Part shown: positions 1-11,999 of the stretch, one piece after another
Numbering within the stretch: position 1 is the stretch's first letter
Layout of the letters: every line of letters starts with the position of its first letter
From: Callorhinus ursinus
Taxonomy: Eukaryota; Chordata; Mammalia; Carnivora; Otariidae
DNA length: 64,000 nucleotides
NCBI RefSeq assembly: GCF_003265705.1
Contig: NW_020312817.1
Location: forward strand, 47,981,825-48,045,824
Direction: 5' to 3'
Notes under the pieces: generated by a model
Database searches by the model: none
What the model was told of the DNA's origin: nothing
Seen by the model: only the letters and a program-made list of their open reading frames with translations
Program-made: the position numbers and the translations under genes

Positions 1-894
1 TAATATTAACTGCAAGGTATAGAAACAAACATGCAAAAATATGTAGCACCACTGAAGTGTTAAAGAAAAGCTAATGGGAAAATTAAGAATTTATTTTTTT
101 ACCTATTACTCTGACAAAGATTTGAAAGAGAATGGGCTAGGGAAGGTATTAGGAAGCATGTAATGTGCTCCTGGAAATACAACTGTGATTATCTCGTGAG
201 ACTGCGAGATCCTCTCGGGCAGTGTTCATGTCTTAATCATCTTTGTTTTTCCAACTGCCTTTTACAGTTTTTGAAAACATAAAATGCTCTTATGAAATAT
301 TTATTGCAGTTTATTGAATTGCACTGAATTAAATGAATTAAATAAGATTGTGAATTCCAATTCTGACATGATTAATTGTAAAATTATTTAAATATAGGTG
401 AGTATCATTCTGATTGCTTGTGATTTACTTCTGGGTTACTTTACTTCTGAGAAGTATATTTCTATTGATGAAAAATTCATTTGTATTGTATGTCTGTGAT
501 TGACTTTAGGATTGTATGTATGTGTGTTTTTGATTAGTAGGTCCAGCAAACTGAAAGCCAGTCAATTTTCCTTACTCATCTATAAACAGTGTTTGATTAT
601 TAATATCCATTCATGTAAAATTTCACTTATTATTTCCCATCAAAGTTGGCTGCTAATGAACTGAGAAGCCAAAAAGTCCTCTATATTATATATAAAGCTA
701 TATTAAAGCTATAGATTTAAATAGTGACGCTAAACTGCTGTCACAGAGGGTCACAAGAATCTAGCAGTTCAAGCAAAACAGAAGTTCATTTCTCTCACAT
801 AAGAACAGGTAATCTATGGAGGAGAGATGATTCTGCGACATGAGATCATCCAGAGACCCAGAGGCCTTGACCTTGCTACCCTCTCATCCCCTTC
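1..894. other. AT-rich unique DNA, no gene seen
   Basis: No open frame of note and no repeat I can name with confidence. About 730-850 ('ctgtcacagaggg' ... 'tttctctcac') has the flavour of an old mammalian repeat, but I cannot assign it. Confidence 0.5.
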
Positions 895-1096
895 AGAAGT
901 GGTTTTCAAAGTTGATGTGTGTCAGAATCTCCTGGAAGACTTGTCAAAACAGACTGCTGGACACACCCCCAGAATTTTTTATTCATTAGGTCTGGCGTAG
1001 GACCTGGGAATTTGCATTTCTAAAAAAAAGGTCCCACATGTGAGAGGCTATAGGCGCATGCTGTTGTTCTGAGGACCACATTTTATAAGCCACTGT
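895..1096 (+). mobile_element. MER5-type hAT DNA transposon fossil
   Basis: The left end 'agtggttttcaaa' and right end near 'ataagccactg' resemble the degenerate terminal inverted repeats of the non-autonomous MER5A/B (hAT-Charlie) family. The interior keeps the family order: 'cagaatctcctgg', then 'cttgtcaaaacagactgctgg', then 'gacctgggaatttgcatttct'. It is non-coding and immobile. The family call rests on recalled consensus patterns, not a search. Confidence 0.6.
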
Positions 1097-1549
1097 CTCT
1101 ATTGGCTTATTCTGCCTGGTCCAGCTACTCACCAGTGTGGTCTATCATGTACAACTTAGGGAAAGGCACAAAAAGAAAGAGAAATGCATCTGTTCGATTG
1201 TCTTAACGGAAAGGCCTAGGATATATATGTATGTACATATATATATTCATATATTTATATATTTAATATGTATTTATATTTATATGTTTTTGCTGACATC
1301 TCTTATTCAAGAACTTGGTCACATAGCCATATTTAGTTGCAGAGAAAATGGCAACTGTAGTCTTTAGCTGGGAAGATGTATGCTTAACTAAAACTCAAGA
1401 GGTCATATTACCAAAAGGAAAAAAAAAAAGGGAAATACCAGTACTTTGGGTACCTTAGTGTGCTCTGTCACAACACATAGTAAGGGTCTTATAAAATTGT
1501 TAAGATCAAGAAGAAAAATCATCTATGGAAGGACATAATAATAACAGTC
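1097..1549. other. Spacer with AT-rich simple sequence
   Basis: Positions about 1219-1290 are an (AT)n-like low-complexity run of 'atatat', 'tatgtat' and 'atttat' words. The small open frame over it is a by-product of the repeat. Nothing else is recognised. Confidence 0.6.
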
Positions 1550-1805
1550 AAAATTTCAGTGTTTAGGGTGCCTGGGTGGCTCAGTCGGTTAAGCGACTAC
1601 CTTCGGCTCAGGTCATGATCCTGGAGTCCCGGGATCGAGTCCCACATCGGGCTCCCTGCTCAGCAGGGAGTCTGCTTCTCCCTCTGACTCTCTTCCCTCT
1701 TGTGCTCTCTATCTCTCATTCTCTCAAATAAATAAATAAAAAAATAAAATCTTGGAAAAAAAAAGAACAAAGGAGCTTATTTAAAAAAAAAAATTTCAGT
1801 GTTTA
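1550..1805 (+). mobile_element. CAN SINE with 16-bp TSD and composite tail
   Basis: The element body is 1566-1789, flanked by perfect 16-bp copies of 'aaaatttcagtgttta' at 1550-1565 and 1790-1805. The tRNA-derived head has an A box 'tggctcagtcgg' (1577-1588) and a B-box-like 'gggatcgagtccc' (1631-1643). A CT-rich segment and an (AAAT)n tail follow. The tail is odd: an A-run is followed by 18 bp of ordinary sequence (1765-1782) and then a second A-run before the target duplication. This looks like a small 3' transduction. Confidence 0.95.
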
Positions 1806-2114
1806 TTATATTCAAAGCTCTGAGGAACACTTTACATGTAGTATATCCCTGATTTTCCCAAGTATTCTATGAGGGAGTTCATACAATGTCCTGCATCCCT
1901 CCAATATACACATCATTAGGGATGAAAACTAATTTATTATTGCAATTTTATTACTTATTTGATTTTGGAATTTGACAATCTCCAAATGTACATAAAAAGA
2001 ACTCAATTTCTAAAGCACAAATGTTAAAATTAGTTCAGTTCTATTTAGAATCTATAGTTTACCTTTATTCATTTGCCAGTTTATTATGTAGAGGTATCAT
2101 CACTTGAAAAATGC

Positions 2115-2385
2115 TAATTAATGCTAATATTAATAATAATAAACATATATTGAGTATTTCTTATATGTCAGGCACTTTCCTAAGTTTTCTTTTAATGTAT
2201 TCCCTATTAACTCATTTGAGCCCTGAGATCGCACTAAGAGGTAGGCACTATAATTATCTTCATTTACCAATGAAAAAACTGAGATCTAAACCTGCTTAAG
2301 GTCACAGGACCCACAGAAACTGAGCTGAGATTTGAACCTCAAAGTCTGTGCTCTTAATCACTATGAAACTATACTAACTCTCAGG
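2115..2385 (+). repeat. L2 LINE 3'-end relic
   Basis: The order matches the L2 3' end: 'attgagtatttcttatatgtcaggcac', 'ctaagttttc', 'taactcatttgagccctg', 'gaggtaggcactataattatc', 'catttaccaatgaaaaaactgag', 'ggtcacaggac', 'ctgtgctcttaatcacta'. (Each quoted piece is separated by diverged sequence.) It is an old mammal-wide fossil with no coding capacity; the small open frame inside it is fortuitous. Confidence 0.75.
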
Positions 2386-3659
2386 ATAAATCACTATTGT
2401 ATTAAAGAGTAAAGAGGTAATTACAAAATATCTTGTAACTGAATAGTGAAGAAAGGTTTTAGGACTTTTGACTCATAAAAAACATAGATAAAACACACTT
2501 TTCACTTTCGTAAGAATGTCATGAAATGTATATTTTGAGAGGCATTACCAGGGAGTCATAATTGAGCTCAATGGAACTAAAATGAGTCTCCAAATGAGTA
2601 GACAGGACCCATCTGGTCTGTTTCCATTAAAATGTCTGTGCTTTCATTGCACATTAGCATAAGCCCACTAAAATCATTCTCACTGTAGTCATTGAAGTTT
2701 TAATGGAAGAACACATGGAACATGAAGTGTTGTCTATATTCTCTGCTTCCATTTCTTCCCTCCTAGTCTCTCCTGAACTCACTCCAGAGAGGCTTTCACC
2801 TCAACATGTGGAAGCTGCTCTGATCAAGTTGCTCATGAATCCATTGGTCAAGACCCCATGTTATTGAAGCAACCATTAGCATTTGGTCTGAGGAATCACT
2901 CCCTCCATTCGAAGCAAGGTCTTTGCTTGGCTTCTGGTGTGCCCCTCTCTCAGTTCTTCTCCAGCCTCACTGACTCCTTCTGAATGTCCTCTCCTGGTTT
3001 TTCTGCCTCTTCCCCTCAGCCCTGATTGTATCAAATCTTTAGACTTCTACTCTTTTATCCCCGTGTCTTCTCTGCTCTATATACAATTACACCCATGATT
3101 TTGAATACTCTAAGCTTCCAAATTTGTATCAGTAACCCAGGGTTCTCCCAGGAACTCCAAACTCATTTACCTAATTGTTCGCTGGACAACCCACCTGAAG
3201 CTAACATTCCATAACAAACCGAGCATTTCCAAAAAACAAACTCCTAATAAAGACTCCTGCAGTATGCTTTTTATACTGTCTCACCCATCTTAGTAAATGA
3301 AAAGCCTATACTTCCAATTACTTAGATGGTGATACTCCAGAACAAATTATCTTAACCATATCCTACTGCAGTTATTTTAGAAAATCTCCTGCACAAAAAC
3401 AAACACGTCTATAAATAATAGATGAGAGACAGATCGATAGATATTGATCAATTGATTGATCTATAGATGGATAGATAGATGATTGATAGATAGATAATCA
3501 TACTGAAATAGTTCATTGATCCCTCTCTACTCCAAAAATTGGCAACAAAGAAACATACTTTCAAGTTTAATTAAAATCTTCTGTCTACCTAACCTATTTC
3601 ACAATGAATTCAATGTGCCAAGTAAAATCATGATCTCAAAAATGGCAATACCTTATTGG
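2386..3659. other. Unique spacer with a GATA-rich microsatellite
   Basis: Positions about 3428-3496 carry an impure (GATA)n/(GATT)n tract ('gatagatag', 'gattgattgat'). The rest is AT-rich sequence with only short random open frames. Confidence 0.6.
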
Positions 3660-3835
3660 CAAAATGCAAGCCTAACACATTTGCAGTTGCCATTTTACCT
3701 TTCAATTTACTCCCATGAGTACCTTACTTGAAAGCAGAGACTGTGTTTTCTTCATATAGAGATTCCCACCACCTAGTTTAGTGCCTCACACATGGCCGTC
3801 ACACTCTGAGTATTTGTGGAATACATTTAAAATGA
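3660..3835 (+). repeat. L3/L2 or MIR3-like ancient repeat tail
   Basis: The string 'gaaagcagagactgtgttttc' region, then 'cacctagtttagtgcctcacacatgg', then 'gagtatttgtggaataca' (read with gaps) follows the typical order of the 3' part of L2/L3/MIR3 relics: 'gagggcagggactgtg', then 'cctagcacagtgcctggcac', then 'aataaatgtttgttga'. The family is uncertain. Confidence 0.45.
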
Positions 3836-6800
3836 TTTTAACAAAAAGGAAATAGATTTGAGGTGAAAGATAAGCAATGGTGACTATCATATGCTTGCAT
3901 AAATGCATTAGGAAATTCCATCTTGTGAAATTGATATTTTTAGATAATCAAGTTTCTAATAACGCAAGAGAAAGAATGGTATCTTTATTAACGTCCAATA
4001 TCTATTATACCACTGCACAATGGGATAATAATACTGTTACACAAATTCGACACTTCCCATGGAATGTATTCTAGTGGTAATTCAGGTTGCAAGCTGCTGG
4101 GCATAACCAGGTACCTGCCACAAATCAACATCCTCATATTTGAATTGATACCTGTTAAAATATACATGGCTGCTTTTTGAAAGCTGATGGGAATTTCTTG
4201 GCCCTATTCAAAACTCTAGGTGGGATTTAGTTGTTTTTGTGGTTAAGAGTAGTATTATCTTTCTGAATTTCAGATTCATTTTCTGTCAAACAAGAGAGTA
4301 AAAACACCCACCACCATGTTGTGTGTGAACATCCAGTAAGACAATACTTGTAAAAAAAACCAAACCCACTGCCAGGTGCACTATAAATGCCAATTTTTTA
4401 TAATAATTGCTTAGAATTTGCTATTTTATGACAATTATGAATGAGAAGGATTGAAGTTTCATATTTTTCTATCCCTTACCTTCCTGTCTGAAGTCTACCT
4501 GAGCAGATTACCTCAGGCAGGACAGGATTGGAGGTGGAAAGAGGAACAAATCCGAATAAATCACAGATGGGACTTCTTCCCGTTGGTTTTTTTAAATATA
4601 AAATATTTTTTTTTAAATGTACACTTCCCAGCCATTTCCCCTCCATCACTCTTGATTTCGGTTCGTTCTAAGGTACTCGGTTAGAGGATCTGGGTGGGGT
4701 GCAGAAGGGTGTTGCTAGGTGAGTGTACCTTGAAAATCTCTCCGGGTATTCTGGGCTATGCAGTTCTACTCCCAGCTCTTACCCCCAAGCCTGGCTTTAC
4801 TACCCATCTTCTTTAGAAACACCGCTTTGACAACCATCCCATTTATTTCTACAGGTTTTAACAGATATTTTAATTTTAATAATACCTTGCTAGAATACAA
4901 TGTACTTAGAAAGGAACAAAGCTTAATTCCCATTTAGGAGCTTAATGAGAATTAGTTAAGACCTAGCCAAGAATAAAGCCAGGTGGTGATTGATAAATAA
5001 CTTCATCCAAATAACACATTCTATAAAAACAATTTTAATGTTTTTTTACTGCATTTGCCTGAATTGATAAAAATGGAGTACCAATTTTGTATTTTAGTTT
5101 GCTTTTGTTTGTCTTTTGCTGTCAGTTAGCCATAGTTTACCTCCACCAAAAAAAAAAAAAAAAAAGTGAAAGGACTAAGGAAGAATTAAGCTTGAATAAA
5201 GGGATGGTTTGTCTAAAGATGTGAGAAAATCCATTTTCTATTTTCATGACCAAGAAAAATTTTTACAAACTGTGGACAGTACTTGTAAAACTGTTACAGC
5301 ACATAGTAATTCCTCAGGCCATGTGGTGTTCAGTTTGATTCAAATTTAGCTCTTCAAATGTCAGAGAATTTATTTAAGTTATTTGAGATAGGAATTTTCA
5401 AAAGAGCACAATCTTATTAAACTAAACATATACAAACACACTACACCTCATAACTGACGACTAAGGGATTGGTGACTTGAACAATTAATATTGGACTTAT
5501 GTTCAGGGAAACCAGCCTCACTAAAGGTTCAGGGATGTAGTGCCAGTTATTTATTATTTTTATAATTCTCTTGTTTCTCGCCTCACTGTCCATGCCACAC
5601 CTTAGCACAGTCAATATCGGGCTCAGGAATACTTCTCTGACTTTTCCCAGGGCCAGACATGGAGTCGACAAAGTGCTCAGGTTATGGAGGTTTTTCCAAC
5701 TCAAGCCATGTAGAGAGCTGTCATATTCAATGACCAGGGCTGCTAGCAGTCTGGGCTACAGGGCAGGGAAGGGATCAGCCTGCCTCCACTCACCCATCAC
5801 TGGCATATATTGAATGCACAGGAGCATCTTCATTAAGAAAATGATGCTTCTTGCTAGATGTTTTGGCTGATTTACACGTACAGTACAGTGTAGTTTCTTT
5901 GATGTCCAGCAGCATAAAAACAGTATGTGTAAATCGGCACACTTAGCTAGCTACTAATTATGTGTATGAAATCTTTGCATTTTACTTAGGGTCATCAAAA
6001 GGAGAAATCAAGGTGCAATCACTTTGTTTTCTCCCGTAGACTGACAACACTACCAATTAAGTGACTCTCCCCTGTTTCCCAAAAGGAGGACAGAAAAAGT
6101 AGTTTTGCTGTGTATCGTTAAATGACAGCAGAAGTCACATTTTTAAAATGTTAAAAAAAAAAATTTAAGCTCTAAACTTTTAATGATCTTTTGTATTAAC
6201 AAAGGATTCTATCTACAGGAAAAGAGCTAAGGTGAAATGTGCACATGAGTTAGTAATCAACTTGGAACAATAAGGAAGCAACATAATCCCAACTAAATGA
6301 AAAGAGTATTTATTTGCCCACTGTTTAACTTGGAGTTTTCCCAAATCCCTCATTGTACAAGTTGTGTCCTGTTATAAGTACTTCAAACCAGAGTCTCAAT
6401 AACAAACCACAGACCAGTGAAATAAATTCAGTCCAAAATCAATTAAACTACTGCCTTCATTTGATTATTTTTCTGACACTAAGATATATTTGTTACACAT
6501 TTTCACTTTGTTAACTTCAGGAAGTTCTCAGAGTCTCCTGACAGCTTTCTGATAATAAAAAAGATAGGGTGTGATTTCAAAAATGTACACCAAACCCTAC
6601 ACATCTGTACCTAAGTTCTGAGAAAGCACTACAATTTGCTAGATGCACAGTAACACTTTTAGGGGATGTACTGTATTTTTAAAGTCTCTTAAAGCCATAG
6701 ACTTCATACGAAAGACTGCACCAGCTATTTAGGGTAAACTGGTTAGAATTCTAGCTTTATCTTTCATTTCTTTCATCTGCTAGTCCCCTCTGTCTGGGCT

Positions 6801-6889
6801 ATTGTGGTTATTTAGAAATTAATTACTTTTACTATGTTCCTTACAATTTTTGGTGCTAGACTAAATCGTGACACTGCATTTGTGTGTTT
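3836..6889. other. AT-rich unique DNA, no gene seen
   Basis: This holds only short open frames; overlapping ones at 5441-5813 on both strands show no recognisable domain. An 18-base poly-A run at about 5148-5165 could be the tail of an unrecognised retrocopy, but I see no target duplication or parent. Otherwise featureless. Confidence 0.5.
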
Positions 6890-7859
6890 AATTTGTTTTT
6901 TCCACATGTTCATACCATCTTTCTGTATCTGTGTGCAGATGTGTTACAGTAAGTTAGTATCAGAACTCAGATTTAAACTTCAACTGGAACCAAGACAACT
7001 GAGGATCTCAGATTGTGTCCTTTGCCTTCTTAGATCCCACAGATGACCTTCAATGAGATATATTTCTCTCTTTCTTCTAACACATGGAGACCGTGGAGGA
7101 GGAGAATTATCAAGCAGGACAACTCCTCCAAGAGCAGTGAAATATTCCTCCTGTAGCCTCCCCATCTGTCTCTCCAATGGCTCCACACAGGCAGCCTGCC
7201 AAGGTTCCCTGCTGACCCCTGTGCCCCAGTGTTCTGATACTCTGTCCCATGCCTTTCTAGAAGTGTCCAAACATATATGCTTGTCTCTGACTCTTCCAAA
7301 AAATAGCACTTGCCATTTGTCTTATTTTTCTGAGGCAAATTTGTTAATCTAACTAATTACTTGATTTCAAAGTACATTTAGCTTAATATGAATTTAGCAG
7401 CACCCACACAAAAGATAACGTTCTACGGAGCAGTAAAATACATAAAGACAACATTAAACATTGGCATTTCTATTTCTGAAATTTTTTTTTAAATTCAAAA
7501 AGAACAAAAAGTAATGTAACAATCACCCATATGTTACCACCTAAAATTAACAGGTTAGGTTTTCGGCATAGATTTGGTAAACTCTACTTTTTGCATGTTG
7601 TTAATTAAATATATATTATGTCATATATATGATATAATATATAAATGTACTGGCTTATTTATTTATTTATTTATAAAAGGTGAACATCACAAAGCTGAAG
7701 TTTACCTAAAACCACTATAAAAAATTTATAGCAGTCCTTTTTTTATGTGTCAATCACAGATCTAACTCATGATCATTAACAACTAAAAGATCTCATTAGA
7801 AAGAAGGAAAAAATATTAAATATAGTATTTATGGCTATGAATTAATAAACACTCTTCTT
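6890..7859. other. Spacer, overlapping short open frames only
   Basis: Three overlapping frames of about 100 codons (6980-7352, both strands) sit in a slightly GC-richer patch. They lack domain signatures. Part of 6935-7030 ('gtaagttagtatcagaactcag') vaguely recalls L2/MIR. AT-rich simple sequence lies at about 7600-7675. Confidence 0.45.
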
Positions 7860-8145
7860 ACTAAGTGTTCACTTAGTAAATGTCAGATATTTTATATATT
7901 TATATATATATATGTATGTATGCATGCGCACGTGTGCACACACACACACGTATCCCCCTCATTCCCATACAGATGGTGGTCAAAGGACATTTAGTCTTCA
8001 TTTTTCAGATAAGGAAACAGAAGCATATCTAGGTAATGACTCCACCATGGGCTCAGCAAGTAGAGACATGATTTTGAATTTTAATCTGCCTGATGTATAA
8101 ACCTGTACTCCTAAGGCACGCTGTTCATTCTATCATCAAATGTGA
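7860..8145 (+). repeat. L2 relic with internal (TA)/(TG)/(CA) simple sequence
   Basis: The 3' part has L2-type blocks: 'tcatttttcagataaggaaacagaagc', 'taggtaatgac', 'ctgtactcctaaggcacgctg' (gapped). The stretch 7892-7950 is a compound simple repeat of TA, TATG and CA units. The open frame at 7912-8100 is an accident of these repeats. Confidence 0.5.
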
Positions 8146-11139
8146 GTTAAAATTTGACATTTTCCCTACCTTGCCACCAGTCAGGTAATTTTTTTCACAA
8201 ATTCTGTACCAGGCAGTAATCATTATAAAAATAAAATTTTTGAAGCATTTCTTATTTTTAGAGGATGTTAAGATTTAATTTATTTAGCTTAATGACCTAA
8301 ATAATCAATTTGAGACAGTTGGTATAGTTTTAACATTTGGATCATAGCTTATTATTTTACTACTAATACCCACAAGCTGAGGTGGGATTTGGCTGATATG
8401 GTGAAGTATCAATGTGAAAAGGGAATATTTTTGTAAATCAAAATGATTGCTTTAGCCAGATTCATTTTCATAAATATTAAAACCAATATTTACTGGCTTG
8501 TATTACTTCTCTCATAGGGCATATCTAAGTTAAAATATTAATGTTGGCAAGGAATTCGTTTATAATGTGGCCTCATTGCCATTTGGCATTTTAAAGTAAT
8601 TTGAAATATTGAAGTTTTTTGTTGTTATTGTTGTTTTGGGTTTTATTTTTGTTTTGTTTTTTTCTGGAAGACAACAAATGCCTTTAGCATCTGCAGAGTA
8701 ACTATTGTTTAGAAAACATCTCAGGCTAATTTGACTCAGCTAGAAAGGAGGCTTATGATGTGGCCTGTTTAGCTGGTAAAATTTCTCACTGACTTGGATT
8801 TCCCAAACCTAATCACTCAGTATTATTTTTCTATGAAACTGGTTTATAACCAATGGGATTTTTTCCATAAATAATATATGTAAAACCATGAAAACAACTA
8901 GCTTCAGGGAATCATTTTTCCTCTTTATTTGCCCAAAACTTGAATGGTATAAATGACATTGTAAGAAGAATTGATAACCAACCTGGTAGAAGTAACCTAC
9001 CTCAACCGTTTTTCATGTGTCCATTTAGATCTATCCAACTATTAACCTAATTTAATAAATCTTATTCACATCTGACTCATTTGCCTTAAATGATATTATC
9101 ATCTTAAGCTAATGTATGTAAAGAAATTAATATCTACTTTTTTCTTTAAAATCAATCCTTTATACTGTCTCTAAGCCTCAGTGAAACCAAAAGTATAGTT
9201 TTAAAAATATTGCTCCCTATTTTTTGGTATTAATAGTGTTTTTGTTGTTACAATCAATGATGTAAACAAAAATGCCTAAGTACCCCAGGGCTTCTGGCTC
9301 ACCTAGACTTTTAAAACCCAACTAAATAGGTCAAGACCACTCCATTTATGGTTGAAAGCTCAACACCCTTCCTAGGATATCTGTCATGGCCCCAGGGAGG
9401 GGGATATGAAGGCTTACATTCTCCTGGTCATCTGAGCCTCTAGATTTGGTTTCCTCCTGTCGTCTTGCCTGCTGAGCCTATTTCATTTCACCCTTTGCAG
9501 GAATGCTGTCACTCTCCCTTAATTTTTCAAGCAAAGCATCAATAATGCAATGTTGTGGCATTTAGTAGATATTTGCTCAAGCTTTGGAAGTAAGTCAGAG
9601 GCCTACTTTGCTGCTCAAAGTGAGAAATAATTCCTAAAATAGAATACTAGACTCTGCAGTTTTTAAAGTTACTTGAACATCCCTTCACAGGAAAGTTCTC
9701 ACTGCTCATCTTTGTCCTTCTGATTGAGCCTGAGCTGTTTTTCTCCTGACCGGGCACCCACCCTTCCCTTCCTCCTTTCTCAGTCCCCCTCGCACCATCT
9801 CTTCTGCTGACTGCTCTTTATTTCTCATATAGGCCATGGTATTGCTCTCTTTCTCTTTTTTTTCTTCACTCTTCTTGTATTTAGGTGAGTTTCTTAAATA
9901 CACTTTCATAACCAAAAGGTTCATTCACAGGTATTTCTAAATTAAAATAAAATAAAATAAAATAAAAGGTCATCTACCTTAGGTCTTTAATCCCAGCAAT
10001 GCAAAAACAAAATGTATTACCTTCATTTTCTCTTTGCCTTGATTTAGTCACTTACTTTTAGCCAGTTGTTTTTTTATTTAGTTCTACTGATGATTATTTT
10101 GGTAGTCTATTTGAAATCCTTTTTGAAGAGTGTGTTATATAAGCTTTACTGCATAAATTGTAGACAGATGGATGATAGATAGAGCTACACACACAGATAC
10201 ATACAATGTTTTATCTTCACTTATTTTCTTATTGCCTGAAGCATCGTACATCAAAGGTCTGACAAACATCTGAATTTCAGAAAAAAACAAGCAATTTGCT
10301 TCAGAGTAGTAAATCATATTTTTCAGTGGGATAACCTAAAATTTTAAAAATTATCTTTTCAATGTTCTGAAATCACAATATTTATTAAGCTACATAAGTA
10401 CCATGTCCCTTCCCTAGTGAATTTTCTTTGGAAATGTTAACAAAATTTACTTATACCCCTGGCCCTTTTTTTGTGGTGCCAACATTGTACCCAGTGCTGA
10501 AGCAAGCACATCTAAAGCATAGTTCTTGCCCTAGAACTTTCACTATATAAATAGCTAAAAGAAGAATGCACTGCAATTACTCTGCGTTTGCTTCTAATTG
10601 TTCTAATTACCTCACTTCTCTAGAAATATTCATTCCTCAGCTTTGATTTTGTTGCCTTATTGTTTAGAGAGAGAAAGAGCATTTTGTTTTTCTTCACCAT
10701 AAATGTGTGCTTGTTTGGGGGAGGAAGGGGTCTTTCTTCGGTACTGTATATTAAGCAATGCACTTCCCATAAGATTACTTTTAAAGTCATCAAGGATGTG
10801 ACATTTATGGTATCAAAATATGAAAGAAGAATTGTGCATGTGGGGTAATGGCAGCACTCACTGCTTTCTATAAAGCACTTTCCATGATGAATTGATTAAA
10901 TAGGCCAGGAGAAGAGTTAAAGAGATTTCCATGGATCTCATCCAGATAGCATTTTTACCAGCCTGTCTTATGCAGTGCCAGGAAAACTGTAAATAAGTTA
11001 CTGACCGTTCCTTACAGCAGCTACTCCCAGGCAGTTCACTGTGTTTTTAGCTTATAAGATAAAGGACTTATGGTTTCATCACCATTATTATCATCCGCAT
11101 CACCTAATGGTCTTCATGCTAAATTCCAGACAAAGCATG
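8146..11139. other. AT-rich unique DNA, no gene seen
   Basis: Short random open frames only. A small (AAAAT)n tract lies at about 9940-9966 and a pyrimidine-rich stretch at 9760-9880. No repeat family or exon is recognised. Confidence 0.5.
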
Positions 11140-11245
11140 ATGCCATGTGTTTTACTAAGCATTATCTGGAATACTCACACCAATCTTGAAAGGCAAAATA
11201 GTTGTATCTTCACTTAATATATGAGAAAACTGAAATTCAACATTT
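11140..11245 (+). repeat. L2 fragment
   Basis: Blocks 'gccatgtgttttactaagca', 'gaatactcacaccaatc', 'aaggcaaaatagttgtatctt' and 'atgagaaaactgaaattca' follow the L2 3'-end order. Highly diverged, non-coding. Confidence 0.5.
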
Positions 11246-11999
11246 TAAATTGTGTTTGCAACTCCTTAGAATCATGTTTATTTGCTTCTGCTTAAGACCA
11301 GTATTAATTTTTCCTACACTAAGGTATATCCATAGTAAAATGTTGCTATCAAAAACCACATATGATGAAATTCTGCTATTTTAAAATTACTAGACAACAC
11401 TGAGATGATCAAGTTCAACTTTTATAAATAACTATATTTATAAAAAACTTCATACTATAAAAAGTCAACTAACATTACATTTTTCCATATGTTCACATTT
11501 TTTTTAATGTGTGGGATCCATTTTACTCTTCTATACTCCTTTCCCTTTTACACTCTCTTCCACTAATGGCTATATTCTTAAAAGGCACTGAACAACATGC
11601 AGGACAGGACTGTGATCCTGGAGAGAAGGAAACACATGCAGTGAACCCCAAGATTGCTCCATCTCTCTGCCTCAGGGCATTTGCTTCCACCAATCCAAGT
11701 ACAGCCAGAGTCTCCCAAAGCTGAGGACGTAGGCGAAACGGTTCCAAGACACTGAAGGGGGCTAGAATTTGCAAGGCAGCACACTGAAGAGGAGGGGCTG
11801 TGCAGGGTGAGAGCAGAGGCAGAAGTATGTGTGGCTATCGACTGCGGATACTAAGCTGGGGCTGAGTTCGATATTTGGAGGGTTGTACTGCACAAACCAT
11901 AGCAAGGAAGGCTGCCAGGGAGTTGAGAACTGAAAGGTTATATCAAAGGTTGTGTAGTATGGGCGAATGTTGGAGTAAACATAAATAAGTAAACAGAAA
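11246..11999. other. Spacer with overlapping short open frames
   Basis: Positions 11509-12013 carry four overlapping 68-83-codon frames on both strands with no recognisable domain. A modest rise in GC explains the absence of stops. Confidence 0.45.

Noticed and set aside
1566..1640. A tRNA gene (A and B boxes present)
   Set aside because: The boxes belong to the tRNA-derived head of a CAN SINE with target duplication and A-tail; no cloverleaf with a mature 3' end.
5571..5813. Overlapping frames on both strands as a small gene
   Set aside because: No domain and no conserved context; length is within chance expectation.
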